This document shows positions 1 to 7,613 of a stretch of 34,011 nucleotides of DNA, piece by piece. Both the position numbers and the translations under genes were made by a program. Positions within the stretch are counted from its first letter, which is position 1. Each line of letters begins with the position of its first letter. The stretch lies in assembly GCA_044348665.1 (NCBI GenBank), contig JBIKSI010000018.1, positions 1 to 34,011 of the forward strand, read 5' to 3'. The stretch comes from M2408 sp044348665 (GTDB lineage: Bacteria > Bacteroidota > Bacteroidia > Flavobacteriales_D > Crocinitomicaceae). The notes beneath the pieces are model-generated. The model was given only the letters and a program-made list of their open reading frames with translations. It did not search any database and was not told the origin of the DNA.

Positions 1-31
1 CAAACTTTTTTTCACTATCTTTGATACTCAT
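1..31 (-). CDS. possible 5' end of a minus-strand gene (partial)
   Basis: An ATG at 29-31 on the minus strand opens ten codons (MSIKDSEKKF) that run off the left edge. A purine-rich stretch precedes it, and a promoter-like pair of elements lies at a suitable distance upstream (54-84). Ten codons cannot identify a product. The competing reading is that a plus-strand gene ends at the TGA at 22-24, which would fit the hairpin downstream better. Confidence 0.3.
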   Translation of the reverse strand, partial: MSIKDSEKKF

Positions 32-53
32 ACTTTTTTCTTTTTGCCGATTG

Positions 54-84
54 AAAAAGTACGAAAAAAAGGGCTAACTTCAAA
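54..84 (-). promoter_or_regulatory. candidate Bacteroidota-type promoter, leftward
   Basis: On the minus strand, TTTG (81-84) is followed after a 19-base spacer by TACTTTTT (54-61), which matches the TAnnTTTG -7 consensus at 7 of 8 positions. The implied start site is about 15-20 bases before the ATG at 31. The -33 element lies inside the loop of the hairpin at 67-97, so the two signals overlap. Confidence 0.3.
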
Positions 85-97
85 AATTAGCCCTTTT
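67..97. terminator. bidirectional intrinsic terminator-like hairpin
   Basis: AAAAGGGCTAA (67-77) and TTAGCCCTTTT (87-97) are perfect reverse complements with a 9-base loop, giving an 11-bp stem with a GGGC core. The plus strand has a short T tail (TTTT, then CATT); the minus strand reads into seven Ts, so the structure is if anything stronger leftward. It could end a plus-strand gene stopping at 22-24, but it is out of place if the left gene starts at 31 on the minus strand. Confidence 0.5.
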
Positions 98-145
98 CAT
101 TAAAATATTTTAGTCGGTTAGTAGTGATTTTTTTTAAATTTGGAG

Positions 146-736
146 ATGAAGTTTTTCTTTTTTGTACTATTATTTTTCACTTTTCGCAGCTTTGCGCAAG
201 AGTCCAATCAAATTAAAATTTCTTTTGAGGGAAAAGTTGGGGCAAATAAACTTCAACTAGACGAAAATTTCATTCTAAATCAAGATACTTTTAACATTTC
301 AGTTCTAAAATTTTATGTTTCAAATATAAGTTTACATAATAAACAGAAAAAGATTTGGCAAAATAGTGCTGGTTATTATCTAATTGATTTCAAAAAAAAC
401 AAAACAATCACCTTGCAAATCCCACTGAACGTAAAAGATTACGATCTGATAAAATTTGATCTCGGAATCGATAGCACAACAAACGTTTCAGGCGTTTTAG
501 GTGGCGATCTCGACCCAACTAAAGGGATGTATTGGACTTGGCAAAGCGGTTACATCAACATTAAACTTGAAGGGAGCAGTTCACAATCAACAGCAAGAAA
601 TAATGAGTTTATTTTTCATATAGGAGGATATAAAAGTCCAAATAACCCAATACAAAACATTGATTTACAGCTTACAGAACAAGATAAAAAAAGCTTTGAA
701 ATTCAATTTAATCTTGAACCATTTATTTTAACTTGA
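146..736 (+). CDS. MbnP-like secreted protein
   Basis: A secreted 196-residue protein of the MbnP-like family. Residues 1-18 are a signal peptide (hydrophobic run ending RSFA, then QES). The mature part has the family's pattern: FEGKVGANKLQLDENF near 28-43, KFYVSNISL at 55-63, a GIDSTTNVSG turn at 107-116, DLDPTKGMYWTWQSGYINIK at 121-140 and FHIGGY at 157-162. In characterised MbnP proteins a tryptophan of this region is oxidised by a partner dihaem protein (MbnH) for copper binding; W130 and W132 are candidates here, but no MbnH-like gene is in the window. I take ATG 146 as the start rather than TTG 140, because the signal peptide begins there. The C-terminus stops soon after the last strand and looks shorter than many relatives. 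A copper role is inferred from family only. Confidence 0.8.
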   Translation: MKFFFFVLLFFTFRSFAQESNQIKISFEGKVGANKLQLDENFILNQDTFNISVLKFYVSNISLHNKQKKIWQNSAGYYLIDFKKNKTITLQIPLNVKDYDLIKFDLGIDSTTNVSGVLGGDLDPTKGMYWTWQSGYINIKLEGSSSQSTARNNEFIFHIGGYKSPNNPIQNIDLQLTEQDKKSFEIQFNLEPFILT

Positions 737-752
737 TTTAAGTCAGGAGCAA

Positions 753-1052
753 TTGAAGGAATTCAAAGCATTACGGAAAAAATTTCATCAAGAAGAAAAT
801 AAGGTTTTACATTTATTGAGAAGTCAAAGAGATTCCATGAATGTTGAAATGTTTAGGAAAGAAAGTGATGAACAATTTCTTTCGGACTTAGCAAAACGAG
901 TTTCAGAAAATGAACACAAAATGGAACTTTTAAAAATCAATCAAGCGAAAGAATTAAAAAAAATATGCAATGAGGAACAATTAGAAAAGTTCGAAGATTT
1001 TGTTTTTGAAATTAGGGAATACTTTAAACCTGAGCATAAAAGGCCACATTAA
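753..1052 (+). CDS. Spy/CpxP-like helical protein, probably N-terminally truncated
   Basis: A 99-residue, charged, all-helical protein resembling periplasmic heavy-metal-sensor/chaperone proteins of the Spy/CpxP/CnrR type: ALRKKFHQEE, a central MNVEMF segment and a final EQLEKFEDFV helix. The only usual start is TTG 753, but in-frame codons back to a stop at 729-731 read LDLSQEQ, the natural opening of the first helix in this family, so the start lies mid-helix. There is no signal peptide or membrane anchor, which family members need. The preceding MbnP-like gene ends at 736, inside this extension. I infer that the 5' end was lost, perhaps by a deletion joining the two genes, and that this may be a remnant. 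Translational coupling from the upstream stop is the alternative. Confidence 0.5.
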   Translation: MKEFKALRKKFHQEENKVLHLLRSQRDSMNVEMFRKESDEQFLSDLAKRVSENEHKMELLKINQAKELKKICNEEQLEKFEDFVFEIREYFKPEHKRPH

Positions 1053-1100
1053 ATTTCCACCTCTATCAAGAATATTTGTTATTTTTATGACAAAAAAAGA

Positions 1101-1778
1101 ATGGATTTTAAATTGAAAAACCTTTTTTTTGCAGAGCAGAATGCAAGTATATTATTCAACGAAATTGAAAATAGGAATTTAATTGTTGCTGGAAAATCAG
1201 AAAAAGAACTAAACATAGAAGTTTTCAACTTAGCATTTGAACTTTTTGGTATCAAAAAATATTGGCATAAACGAATAGTTCGCGCAGGAAAAAATACACT
1301 TCTACCCTACGCGCATAATCCCGAAAATCTTGTTTTAAAGGAAGATGATATTCTTTTTTTTGATTTCGGACCTGTTTTTGAAGATTGGGAAGCGGATTTT
1401 GGAAGAACTTTTGTACTTGGGTCCAACGAAAGAAAACTTAAACTTCAGGCAGATGTTGAGCAAGCTTGGAATGAAGGGAATAGTTTTTATCAAAGCAACA
1501 AATTTGACCTTACGGGAGCAGAATTGTATCAATTTACGGCTGATTTGGCTCAAAAATTTGGTTGGAAATATGGAAATGAACATTGTGGGCATTTGATTGG
1601 AAATTTCCCTCATGAACAATTGTTAGGAGAAGAAAAAATCAATTACATTCATCCTGAAAATATAGAATTAATGTCCAACTTAGATGTTTTGGGTCAAGAA
1701 CGATTTTGGATTTATGAAATTCATTTTGTAGATGAAAAAGATGAAATTGGTGGTTTTTTTGAACAAATCATGAAATAA
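1101..1778 (+). CDS. M24 family (creatinase-fold) metallopeptidase
   Basis: A 225-residue protein with the pita-bread fold signature of M24 peptidases (Xaa-Pro aminopeptidase/methionine aminopeptidase superfamily). Candidate dinuclear metal ligands are all visible in order: D88 in FFDFGP, D99 in EADFGRT, H164 in HCGHLIGNF, E206 in YEIHFVD and E221 in GGFFEQ. It lacks the N-terminal creatinase-like domain, so it is a stand-alone catalytic domain, and it has no signal peptide, which implies a cytoplasmic location. The substrate cannot be read from sequence; some M24-fold proteins are not peptidases. It is separated from its neighbours by about 50 and 70 bases and may be transcribed alone. Confidence 0.85.
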   Translation: MDFKLKNLFFAEQNASILFNEIENRNLIVAGKSEKELNIEVFNLAFELFGIKKYWHKRIVRAGKNTLLPYAHNPENLVLKEDDILFFDFGPVFEDWEADFGRTFVLGSNERKLKLQADVEQAWNEGNSFYQSNKFDLTGAELYQFTADLAQKFGWKYGNEHCGHLIGNFPHEQLLGEEKINYIHPENIELMSNLDVLGQERFWIYEIHFVDEKDEIGGFFEQIMK

Positions 1779-1809
1779 AATTATCAAAAAACCTCAATTA
1801 TTAATTTTT

Positions 1810-1824
1810 TGGCACTATTTTTAC
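1810..1824 (+). promoter_or_regulatory. possible sigma-54-like promoter
   Basis: TTTTTTGGCAC followed by T-rich sequence has the -24 element (TGGCAC at 1810-1815). The -12 position, 10 bases after GG, is AC rather than the required GC. The predicted start site would be about 14 bases before the ATG at 1850. The -12 mismatch makes this tentative. Confidence 0.25.
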
Positions 1825-1849
1825 TTCAAAAAGTAAAACCCATTTCAAC

Positions 1850-3451
1850 ATGAAGTATATTTTAGTCCTTAGTCTTGTTTTTTCCTTTGCATTTATTCAA
1901 GCACAAGGATTGAAATTAATGCCTGTTGAAAACTACAACAAATTAAAATCTCCACCGCAATTAGCTGGTAATTCAACCGCAAAAACAGCTGGACTTCCTG
2001 CAAGTTATGTGATTCCTGCAAACTTTTTCCCAACACCTGGAAATCAAGGCGGACAACCATCTTGCACTGCCTGGGCAACAGGATATGGTTTCATGAGTTT
2101 TTACCAAGCTTGTAAGGCTTCTCGAGAAGTGAAAACTGAAAGTCACATTTACAGCCCATCTTACATTTATCAGAACATCAAAGAATTGAGTTGCCCGGAT
2201 TGCAGTTGTGGAACCTACATAAGTGACGCGCTAAATTTTCTGAAAAATACAGGAAATGTTTCAATTTCTGATTGTCCTTATAACTCAAGTGATTGTTCAA
2301 AACCCAATTCCAAACTTGCAACAATTGCTAGCAATTATAAAATTAAAGATTGGTATAGGGTTGAAGATGTGAAAAATTTCAATGAATTAAAAACATTTTT
2401 AAGCAAAGACATGCCCGTAATCATTGCTGTATATACAGACGACGTTTTTTCTAGCTTCTACAATAAAACCGAAAATGACATATACAAAAGAACTCCGAGT
2501 GATGATAAAGATGGTTTGCATGCCATTTTGTTGGTTGGTTATGATAATTCCAAACACGCATTTAAAATCCTGAATTCTTACGGGAAAACGTGGGGTGCAA
2601 ATGGCTATGTTTGGATAGATTATGATTCATTCAAAGCGATGATTGCTGAAGGATATGTAGTTCAAAAAGATTACACTTTGCCAAAAATAAATCCTAATGA
2701 TGACCCAGTAGTTGACCCAGACTTGGTTGTTGACAATCAGGATTCTGAAGCCTCAGAAGAAGAAGGAAATTATTCAGAAGTGGATGAAATTGTTCAGGAT
2801 TATGATAATAGAACAGAGAATGAAACAATTTCCGAGGAAAATTTTGCCATTTACGCTTACAGTGAAGAAATCCGTGAAGGAAGAAATTATTACACTTGTG
2901 GTTTTGACATCAGTGATGAGGTTGTGAATTTAGTTTCAAAAATTGTCTATGTCTATGACGACCCAAGTTTTAGTGAAAACTACGTAGAAGTGCTCGAAGG
3001 ACCAAACTTTTATTCTTCTTACGAAGGATGGGGGTGTTATGAGAACATGCAAGCGATTGTATTTTTTAAAGACAATACCTCGATGACTTTTGAATTTAAC
3101 GCCTGTGAATTAATCGAATACTACAATTCCTCAGAACAAGAATATGCACTTGAATCTTTCGAAATCACTCCTGTTGTAAAAGCAAAAGAAACCCCACGTG
3201 AAGGAATGTACAATTTTCAAGTACAGTTAAGAGGTATTGAAAACATAAAAGATCATGTCATAGAAGTTGTATACGATCGAAACCATGAAAGTATCAAACA
3301 ACGTTATTATACAACTACTGATAAAACAAATAATTTTCAAGGAGGATATACTGGTTGGGGTTGCCTAGAGGAATTGGGTGTTACTATCTATTACGATGAC
3401 GATACTTATGATACTTATACTATAAATATGTGTAATGAGTTAGGCTGGTAA
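1850..3451 (+). CDS. secreted C1 (papain-like) cysteine protease with two C-terminal pYEATS-like repeats
   Basis: 533 residues. A signal peptide (1-18, ending IQAQ) precedes a papain-like domain at about 45-275: Q66 (oxyanion hole), C72 in PSCTAWA (nucleophile), H224 in GLHAILLVGYD and N242 in ILNSYGKTWG form the expected catalytic set. Extra cysteines at 115-120, 142 and 149 suggest disulfides, consistent with an exported enzyme. An acidic linker (about 283-330) leads to two tandem repeats of about 75 residues, near 347-421 and 454-530. Each has a strand with VYVYDDPSF or VVYDRNHES, a central GWGC (C396, C505), a strand rich in aromatic residues and a final cysteine (C419, C528). The pattern resembles prokaryotic YEATS (pYEATS) domains, but that assignment is from memory of the family. 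There is no T9SS sorting domain. Confidence 0.85.
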   Translation: MKYILVLSLVFSFAFIQAQGLKLMPVENYNKLKSPPQLAGNSTAKTAGLPASYVIPANFFPTPGNQGGQPSCTAWATGYGFMSFYQACKASREVKTESHIYSPSYIYQNIKELSCPDCSCGTYISDALNFLKNTGNVSISDCPYNSSDCSKPNSKLATIASNYKIKDWYRVEDVKNFNELKTFLSKDMPVIIAVYTDDVFSSFYNKTENDIYKRTPSDDKDGLHAILLVGYDNSKHAFKILNSYGKTWGANGYVWIDYDSFKAMIAEGYVVQKDYTLPKINPNDDPVVDPDLVVDNQDSEASEEEGNYSEVDEIVQDYDNRTENETISEENFAIYAYSEEIREGRNYYTCGFDISDEVVNLVSKIVYVYDDPSFSENYVEVLEGPNFYSSYEGWGCYENMQAIVFFKDNTSMTFEFNACELIEYYNSSEQEYALESFEITPVVKAKETPREGMYNFQVQLRGIENIKDHVIEVVYDRNHESIKQRYYTTTDKTNNFQGGYTGWGCLEELGVTIYYDDDTYDTYTINMCNELGW

Positions 3452-3453
3452 CT

Positions 3454-4047
3454 ATGATTTTTGAAGAAAATTACATTTTAGAAAACGAAAAAGTAATCTT
3501 ACGCCCATTAGAAATGACTGATTTCGAACATTTATTACCATTTTCAATAAATGAACCTGAAATTTGGACCTACTCCTTAATACAGGCAAATGGAGCAGAA
3601 AAATTAAGAAAATATATTGATATAGCCGTTCAAAATCGGAAGGAGAGAAAAGAATATACTTTCATTGTTTTTGATAAAGTAAATCAGAAATATGCGGGCT
3701 CAACTCGGTTTTATGATGTTCAATATAGTCAACTCACTACGCAATTAGGCTTTACTTGGTATGGAAAAGAATTTCAGGGAACGGGCTTAAACAAAAACTG
3801 TAAATTCCTGATGCTTGAATTTGCCTTTGAAAAATTGAATTTTGAGCGTGTCGAATTCCGAGCAGATAACAGAAACCAACGCAGTATAAACGCTATGAAA
3901 AGTATTGGTTGCATCGAAGAAGGAATTTTGCGTAGCAATGGTTTTGATCCCTTTGGAAATCGACGCGATAGCATTGTTTTAAGTATTTTGAAACAAGAAT
4001 GGTTTGAAAGTGTAAAGGAAAATCTTGCAACTAAACTTAATAATTAA
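3454..4047 (+). CDS. GNAT family N-acetyltransferase (RimJ/RimL-like)
   Basis: A 197-residue protein of the Acetyltransf_3 branch of GNAT enzymes, which acetylate protein N-termini or small amines using acetyl-CoA. Visible features are the opening LENEKVILRPLEMTDFEHL, the central strand GSTRFYDV, the acetyl-CoA loop region WYGKEFQGTGLNKNCKFLML (the QGTGLN loop replaces the usual Q/R-x-x-G-x-G/A) and the closing VEFRADNRNQRSINAMKSIG typical of this branch. The start lies two bases after the stop of the protease gene, so the two are probably co-transcribed and translationally coupled. The Fe-S protein gene follows 27 bases later. The substrate is unknown. Confidence 0.9.
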   Translation: MIFEENYILENEKVILRPLEMTDFEHLLPFSINEPEIWTYSLIQANGAEKLRKYIDIAVQNRKERKEYTFIVFDKVNQKYAGSTRFYDVQYSQLTTQLGFTWYGKEFQGTGLNKNCKFLMLEFAFEKLNFERVEFRADNRNQRSINAMKSIGCIEEGILRSNGFDPFGNRRDSIVLSILKQEWFESVKENLATKLNN

Positions 4048-4074
4048 TATATTTATCTTTCTAAATCAATCATA

Positions 4075-4275
4075 ATGCAAAAAGAATATACCAAAGAAGA
4101 CCTTACCATCATTTGGGATCATACAAAATGCACACATTCAGCAATTTGTGCCAAAGGTTTACCTTCTGTTTTTAAACCAAAAGAAAAACCTTGGATTCAA
4201 ACAGAAAATGAATCAAAAGAAATAATTAAAGAACAAGTATTGAAGTGCCCTTCAGGTGCGCTAAGTTTAAGGTGA
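4075..4275 (+). CDS. YjdI-type (4Fe-4S) mono-cluster protein
   Basis: 66 residues, matching the divergent mono-cluster ferredoxin-like family typified by E. coli YjdI (Fer4_19). The signature cysteines are C19 and C25 in KCTHSAIC and C58 in KCPSGAL; only three cysteines are present, so a histidine (H21) or an external ligand may complete a cluster. The family's PW-I/V core is present (KPWIQTE). The function of the family is unknown; a small electron-transfer or sensor role is plausible. In E. coli yjdI sits beside yjdJ, a GNAT-like gene, and here the partner position is also taken by a GNAT gene, though of a different subfamily. The stop lies four bases from the stop of the convergent gene. 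Confidence 0.88.
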   Translation: MQKEYTKEDLTIIWDHTKCTHSAICAKGLPSVFKPKEKPWIQTENESKEIIKEQVLKCPSGALSLR

Positions 4276-4279
4276 TTTT

Positions 4280-6604
4280 CTACCTCAAAAATTGGTTGTA
4301 TTCAACAAAAGAATGGCAATTACTGATTAAAGGTTCGTAATCATCAGGAAATTGAGATCTTAACTTATTGTAATATTGATTTTTGTAGAAAATGTTATCG
4401 TAATATTCTGAATCGTAAATTTCATTTTGGATTCCAATGTCCGTCAAACGATATTTTTCGCATCTTCCAGCCATTCGTAAGGATAAAGCTGAAATTTTTG
4501 CATCCTTCGTGCATTCGTTTGCCATCAAATAATATTTTTTTGCCATATTACATTGAAAATATTCGTCATCATCTACATAACGATGTCTTTGTGCTGTGGA
4601 AGACCAATAATAACGTTTCATGATCCAAGAATTGCCATATTGAGTCATGTTCAAATAACAGTTTCCAACTTGAAAAAAGTAAAATGCTTTCTTTTTTCCT
4701 TCACTCTCTTCAATTTTATCCAAATAACTAATTAATTTTTCTACCACTTGCACTTTCGTGAATCGAATTGTATCCCCTAATGATTTTGAATGTTCTGTGT
4801 AAAAATCGGTATAAAATGGATTCGCGTTCAAATATGTTTTATAAGCATCAGATTTCCAAATGCTGTCATTTACTGATTTAAATGTTTTTAGCGCTGCATG
4901 TAAATCGTTGTTTCTCAATTGTTTTGTCCCTAATAAATCTTTCATGCGGTGAATGTTTTTTGCAATTTTCGACTTCTTCCAGCGTGTGAATTCGTTTTTG
5001 TCATCTTCATCCTGAACATCTTGAATTAACTCAGCAACTTGTTTTGTAGAATATTGCGCGTCCAAATAATAGAAATAATCCGTGAAAAAATCTTCATTGT
5101 AAGTTGATTTTGCTAAATTTTTTGTTCTCCAAAAGACATTTTGAGGATAATGTATATTTTCGTAATCATAATTTTCTTCCTCCGCATTCAGATGAGAAAA
5201 CAAATAAGCTGCGTCAATTGTATTTCCAGCATATTCCAATTCGCGTGCAATCGCAAATAAAAATTGATAATTCTTTTTTTCGGCTTCAACCAAGATTGTT
5301 TGCTGAACAAAATTGGATTTTAAACTTGCATTTTTTTGATTTTTCAATTCTATGAGGGACAGCAACATTTCGTTAAAGCGCTTTAATTTTTTGTCCTGTA
5401 CGTTCATCTTTAGATGCGAATTAAATTTTAAACTCGAAGAAATATCTTCCGCTAAGAATAACAAATATGCTTGCATACTTTTTTTCCACAATTCACTTTC
5501 TGAGTTATTAAAATTAATTGAAGATAAGTAATCGGCTAGATTTTTAGCATAAATGCGGTCCATGGAAATGCGCGATCTCGTAATGAAGTACAAGGAATCA
5601 TTCCAACTTTCTCCAGATATCGATGGTGAAAACTCTGAATAATAAGGTGTTAAAATCCAATCTTCAATTTTATTCGTTTCACGCAAAATCAAATACATCA
5701 AACTATTTTCTCCCAAGGAAGAACCTATTTTTTTGATTTCAGAAAGAGATTTGTCTGTTTTTTTGGACAAAAAATAAAATGAAACAACTTGTTTTTCTTC
5801 CTCAGTTTTACATGCCTTCAAGATTTCCTCATGAGAAAAGTCACCATAATTTTGTAAATCAGATGCAAATCTTTTTTCTTGAGAATGAGCAAATACTTGA
5901 GCAATAGCCACATATTTTGCTGGGCTTTCACCTAATGTGTATGTGTAAAAATGTAAACTCCAGTAGTAAATAGCATCTTTTACTTCCGTTTTTTCAAAAT
6001 ATGAGGAATAAATTTTCTTAAGCTGCTCAGAATCCTTATTATAGAAGGATAAACGTAAAGCCAAATAAGCATATCTCCGTTTGATATTTTCATTCTTAGA
6101 AGATTTTGCTAGTTTCAAGGCTTTTTTAATTTGCTTCTTCCTGATTTTAACTATTCGGCTTACTTTTCGTTCCCAAGGATCATCCGACCAGGAATTTAAT
6201 CCTGAAATGGATTGTGCAAATTTCATGTAAGCCAATTCTTCTTTGAATTTTTCACTCATAATAGCTTTTTCAAAGGCTGAAAAGGCATTTTTTTGATTTA
6301 ATTCTGAAATTTTATTTTCAATTAAGGATTTGTAAATTTCTTGATGGGAAAATTCTCCCTTGAAATGATTGTACCATGAAACAATGTTTTCATCAAATTT
6401 TGCTTGCTCAAATGCCTCAAAAGAATTCGCGAAAGTCCCATACCTAAAACTTGTATAATGAAATTGTGAAAAGCCATAAACGGGAACATAGTTTGGCTTT
6501 AGCAAGGAAAAACGAATGTCATCGCCATAGGGATAAAATCCGCAAGAATAAACTAGTTTTGAAAAGTTTAAACTAATGAGTAAAATAAGAATCCAGGTTT
6601 TCAT
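4280..6604 (-). CDS. large secreted protein of unknown function (CGFYPYG-type)
   Basis: 774 residues; I do not recognise a named domain. A signal peptide (hydrophobic 4-18) ends VYS-C21, compatible with either a lipoprotein (C21 lipidated) or ordinary cleavage. The mature N-terminus reads CGFYPYGDDIRFSLL, a motif I believe recurs in secreted Bacteroidota proteins. The rest is almost entirely amphipathic helices, including KKALKLAKSSKNENIKRRYAYLAL and two ALxxF/AAxLFSHL-like segments, which suggests a TPR-like solenoid. The C-terminus has many aromatics (YYLMAN, YYDNIFYKNQYYNKL). The start overlaps the end of the upstream gene by 32 bases, so it is the last gene of a three-gene unit. A role at the cell surface with that unit is inferred from context only. 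Confidence 0.75.
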   Translation of the reverse strand: MKTWILILLISLNFSKLVYSCGFYPYGDDIRFSLLKPNYVPVYGFSQFHYTSFRYGTFANSFEAFEQAKFDENIVSWYNHFKGEFSHQEIYKSLIENKISELNQKNAFSAFEKAIMSEKFKEELAYMKFAQSISGLNSWSDDPWERKVSRIVKIRKKQIKKALKLAKSSKNENIKRRYAYLALRLSFYNKDSEQLKKIYSSYFEKTEVKDAIYYWSLHFYTYTLGESPAKYVAIAQVFAHSQEKRFASDLQNYGDFSHEEILKACKTEEEKQVVSFYFLSKKTDKSLSEIKKIGSSLGENSLMYLILRETNKIEDWILTPYYSEFSPSISGESWNDSLYFITRSRISMDRIYAKNLADYLSSINFNNSESELWKKSMQAYLLFLAEDISSSLKFNSHLKMNVQDKKLKRFNEMLLSLIELKNQKNASLKSNFVQQTILVEAEKKNYQFLFAIARELEYAGNTIDAAYLFSHLNAEEENYDYENIHYPQNVFWRTKNLAKSTYNEDFFTDYFYYLDAQYSTKQVAELIQDVQDEDDKNEFTRWKKSKIAKNIHRMKDLLGTKQLRNNDLHAALKTFKSVNDSIWKSDAYKTYLNANPFYTDFYTEHSKSLGDTIRFTKVQVVEKLISYLDKIEESEGKKKAFYFFQVGNCYLNMTQYGNSWIMKRYYWSSTAQRHRYVDDDEYFQCNMAKKYYLMANECTKDAKISALSLRMAGRCEKYRLTDIGIQNEIYDSEYYDNIFYKNQYYNKLRSQFPDDYEPLISNCHSFVEYNQFLR

Positions 6605-7613
6605 TTGTATAAGTTTTTAAATCAAATTCATTTAAATCATAAAAACTTAATGTATAGTCTGTCGCAAAACTAACATTGTTTTTTACAATCGATAAGGCTT
6701 TAAGCATGCTTTCATGGTCAATATTTTCATACTTTATTTTGTCGCCTTTCCGAATAAATAAATTACTTACTACAAAATCTTCTTTTGCCGCGTACCAAAG
6801 TTTTGAGTGTTTTTTTAGTTTTGAAAGAATATCACATTCATTTTGATGCAAACTTCTCACATAAATATTGTTTTGATAAACATGCATCGCTTGATAAGTT
6901 GGCAGTGCAAGATCAAGTGGAATTGGATAATTATCAGCACCAACTAAATATTTTTCCAATTCATTTAAGTCTAAAATGGAGTTTTTATGTCGGTTTTCAT
7001 GCACGTTCAATAAATTGTAACACATCAACATCGCTCGATCAGTCGGTAAAACTCCGATTTTATCTGGGAATTTGTATGCATACAAGCGCAAAGTCGCACT
7101 CAATTGATAATTCACTTTAGATTTCAATTTTTTCAAGAAAGTAAAATAATTTTCCTGAGTACTTTCAGTCCAATCGCAATCAATTTGAATTTCTTTTAGA
7201 TTATAAAGTTCGTCCATTCGCTCTTTATATCTTTTTTCAAGTAAAAAAATAAAATTGGAGACAAATTCGTCCATTTCAGCTTTTTTAATCCCTTTAAAAA
7301 CCTCGTTTCTAATGTAAACCACCGGAATTATTTCCGCAGAAAGTTCATCGTTATATGTAAATTGAAATTCTGATTTTGCAGTCGGGTGAATACCCAAAAC
7401 ATCATTTTTTTCTACTTCAAATAGTTTTACATACAATTTTTCTACTTTAAGTTGACTTAGGGTTTTTGTTTCTGAATTGGTCAAGTCATATTTTGCACTT
7501 TCCCAGACATAAAATGCACGAGAAACTTGTTTTTTTGAGTCCCTAAAAACCCAAAACAAGGAAAAGCTGAGTGCACAAATAAATGCAAAAATTGTATGTT
7601 TATTTTCTTTCAT
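6573..7613 (-). CDS. membrane-anchored TIM-barrel (glycoside-hydrolase-like) protein
   Basis: 346 residues with an N-terminal hydrophobic segment (about 7-22, uncleaved anchor or signal). What follows looks like an alternating beta/alpha barrel: FYVWES (strand 1), KLYVKLFEV, AEIIPVVYI, then the acidic strand EIQIDCDWTE (D145, D147), then YQLSATLRLYAY and RAMLMCYNL. This order and the acidic pair after strand 4 resemble the DUF3142-type barrels, which are related to glycoside hydrolases; I have not been able to confirm the match. A carbohydrate substrate fits the upstream glycosyltransferase, with which it overlaps by 14 bases. The alternative is a catalytically inactive sugar-binding barrel. 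Translation is probably coupled to both neighbours through the overlaps. Confidence 0.7.
   Translation of the reverse strand: MKENKHTIFAFICALSFSLFWVFRDSKKQVSRAFYVWESAKYDLTNSETKTLSQLKVEKLYVKLFEVEKNDVLGIHPTAKSEFQFTYNDELSAEIIPVVYIRNEVFKGIKKAEMDEFVSNFIFLLEKRYKERMDELYNLKEIQIDCDWTESTQENYFTFLKKLKSKVNYQLSATLRLYAYKFPDKIGVLPTDRAMLMCYNLLNVHENRHKNSILDLNELEKYLVGADNYPIPLDLALPTYQAMHVYQNNIYVRSLHQNECDILSKLKKHSKLWYAAKEDFVVSNLFIRKGDKIKYENIDHESMLKALSIVKNNVSFATDYTLSFYDLNEFDLKTYTNENLDSYFTH

Noticed and set aside
135..142. TAAATTTG, an exact TAnnTTTG match before the MbnP-like gene
   Set aside because: It ends three bases before the ATG at 146, so its start site would fall at or beyond the start codon; no -33 partner at the right distance.
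731..740. Programmed +1 frameshift at ACT-TGA joining the MbnP-like and Spy-like genes
   Set aside because: There is no upstream Shine-Dalgarno-like stimulator or CTT-TGA slip site as in prfB, and a fused MbnP-Spy protein has no precedent known to me.
6785..7120. Open frame of 111 codons on the plus strand
   Set aside because: It is antisense to the barrel protein gene, has no family features, and its composition follows the opposite strand's codons.
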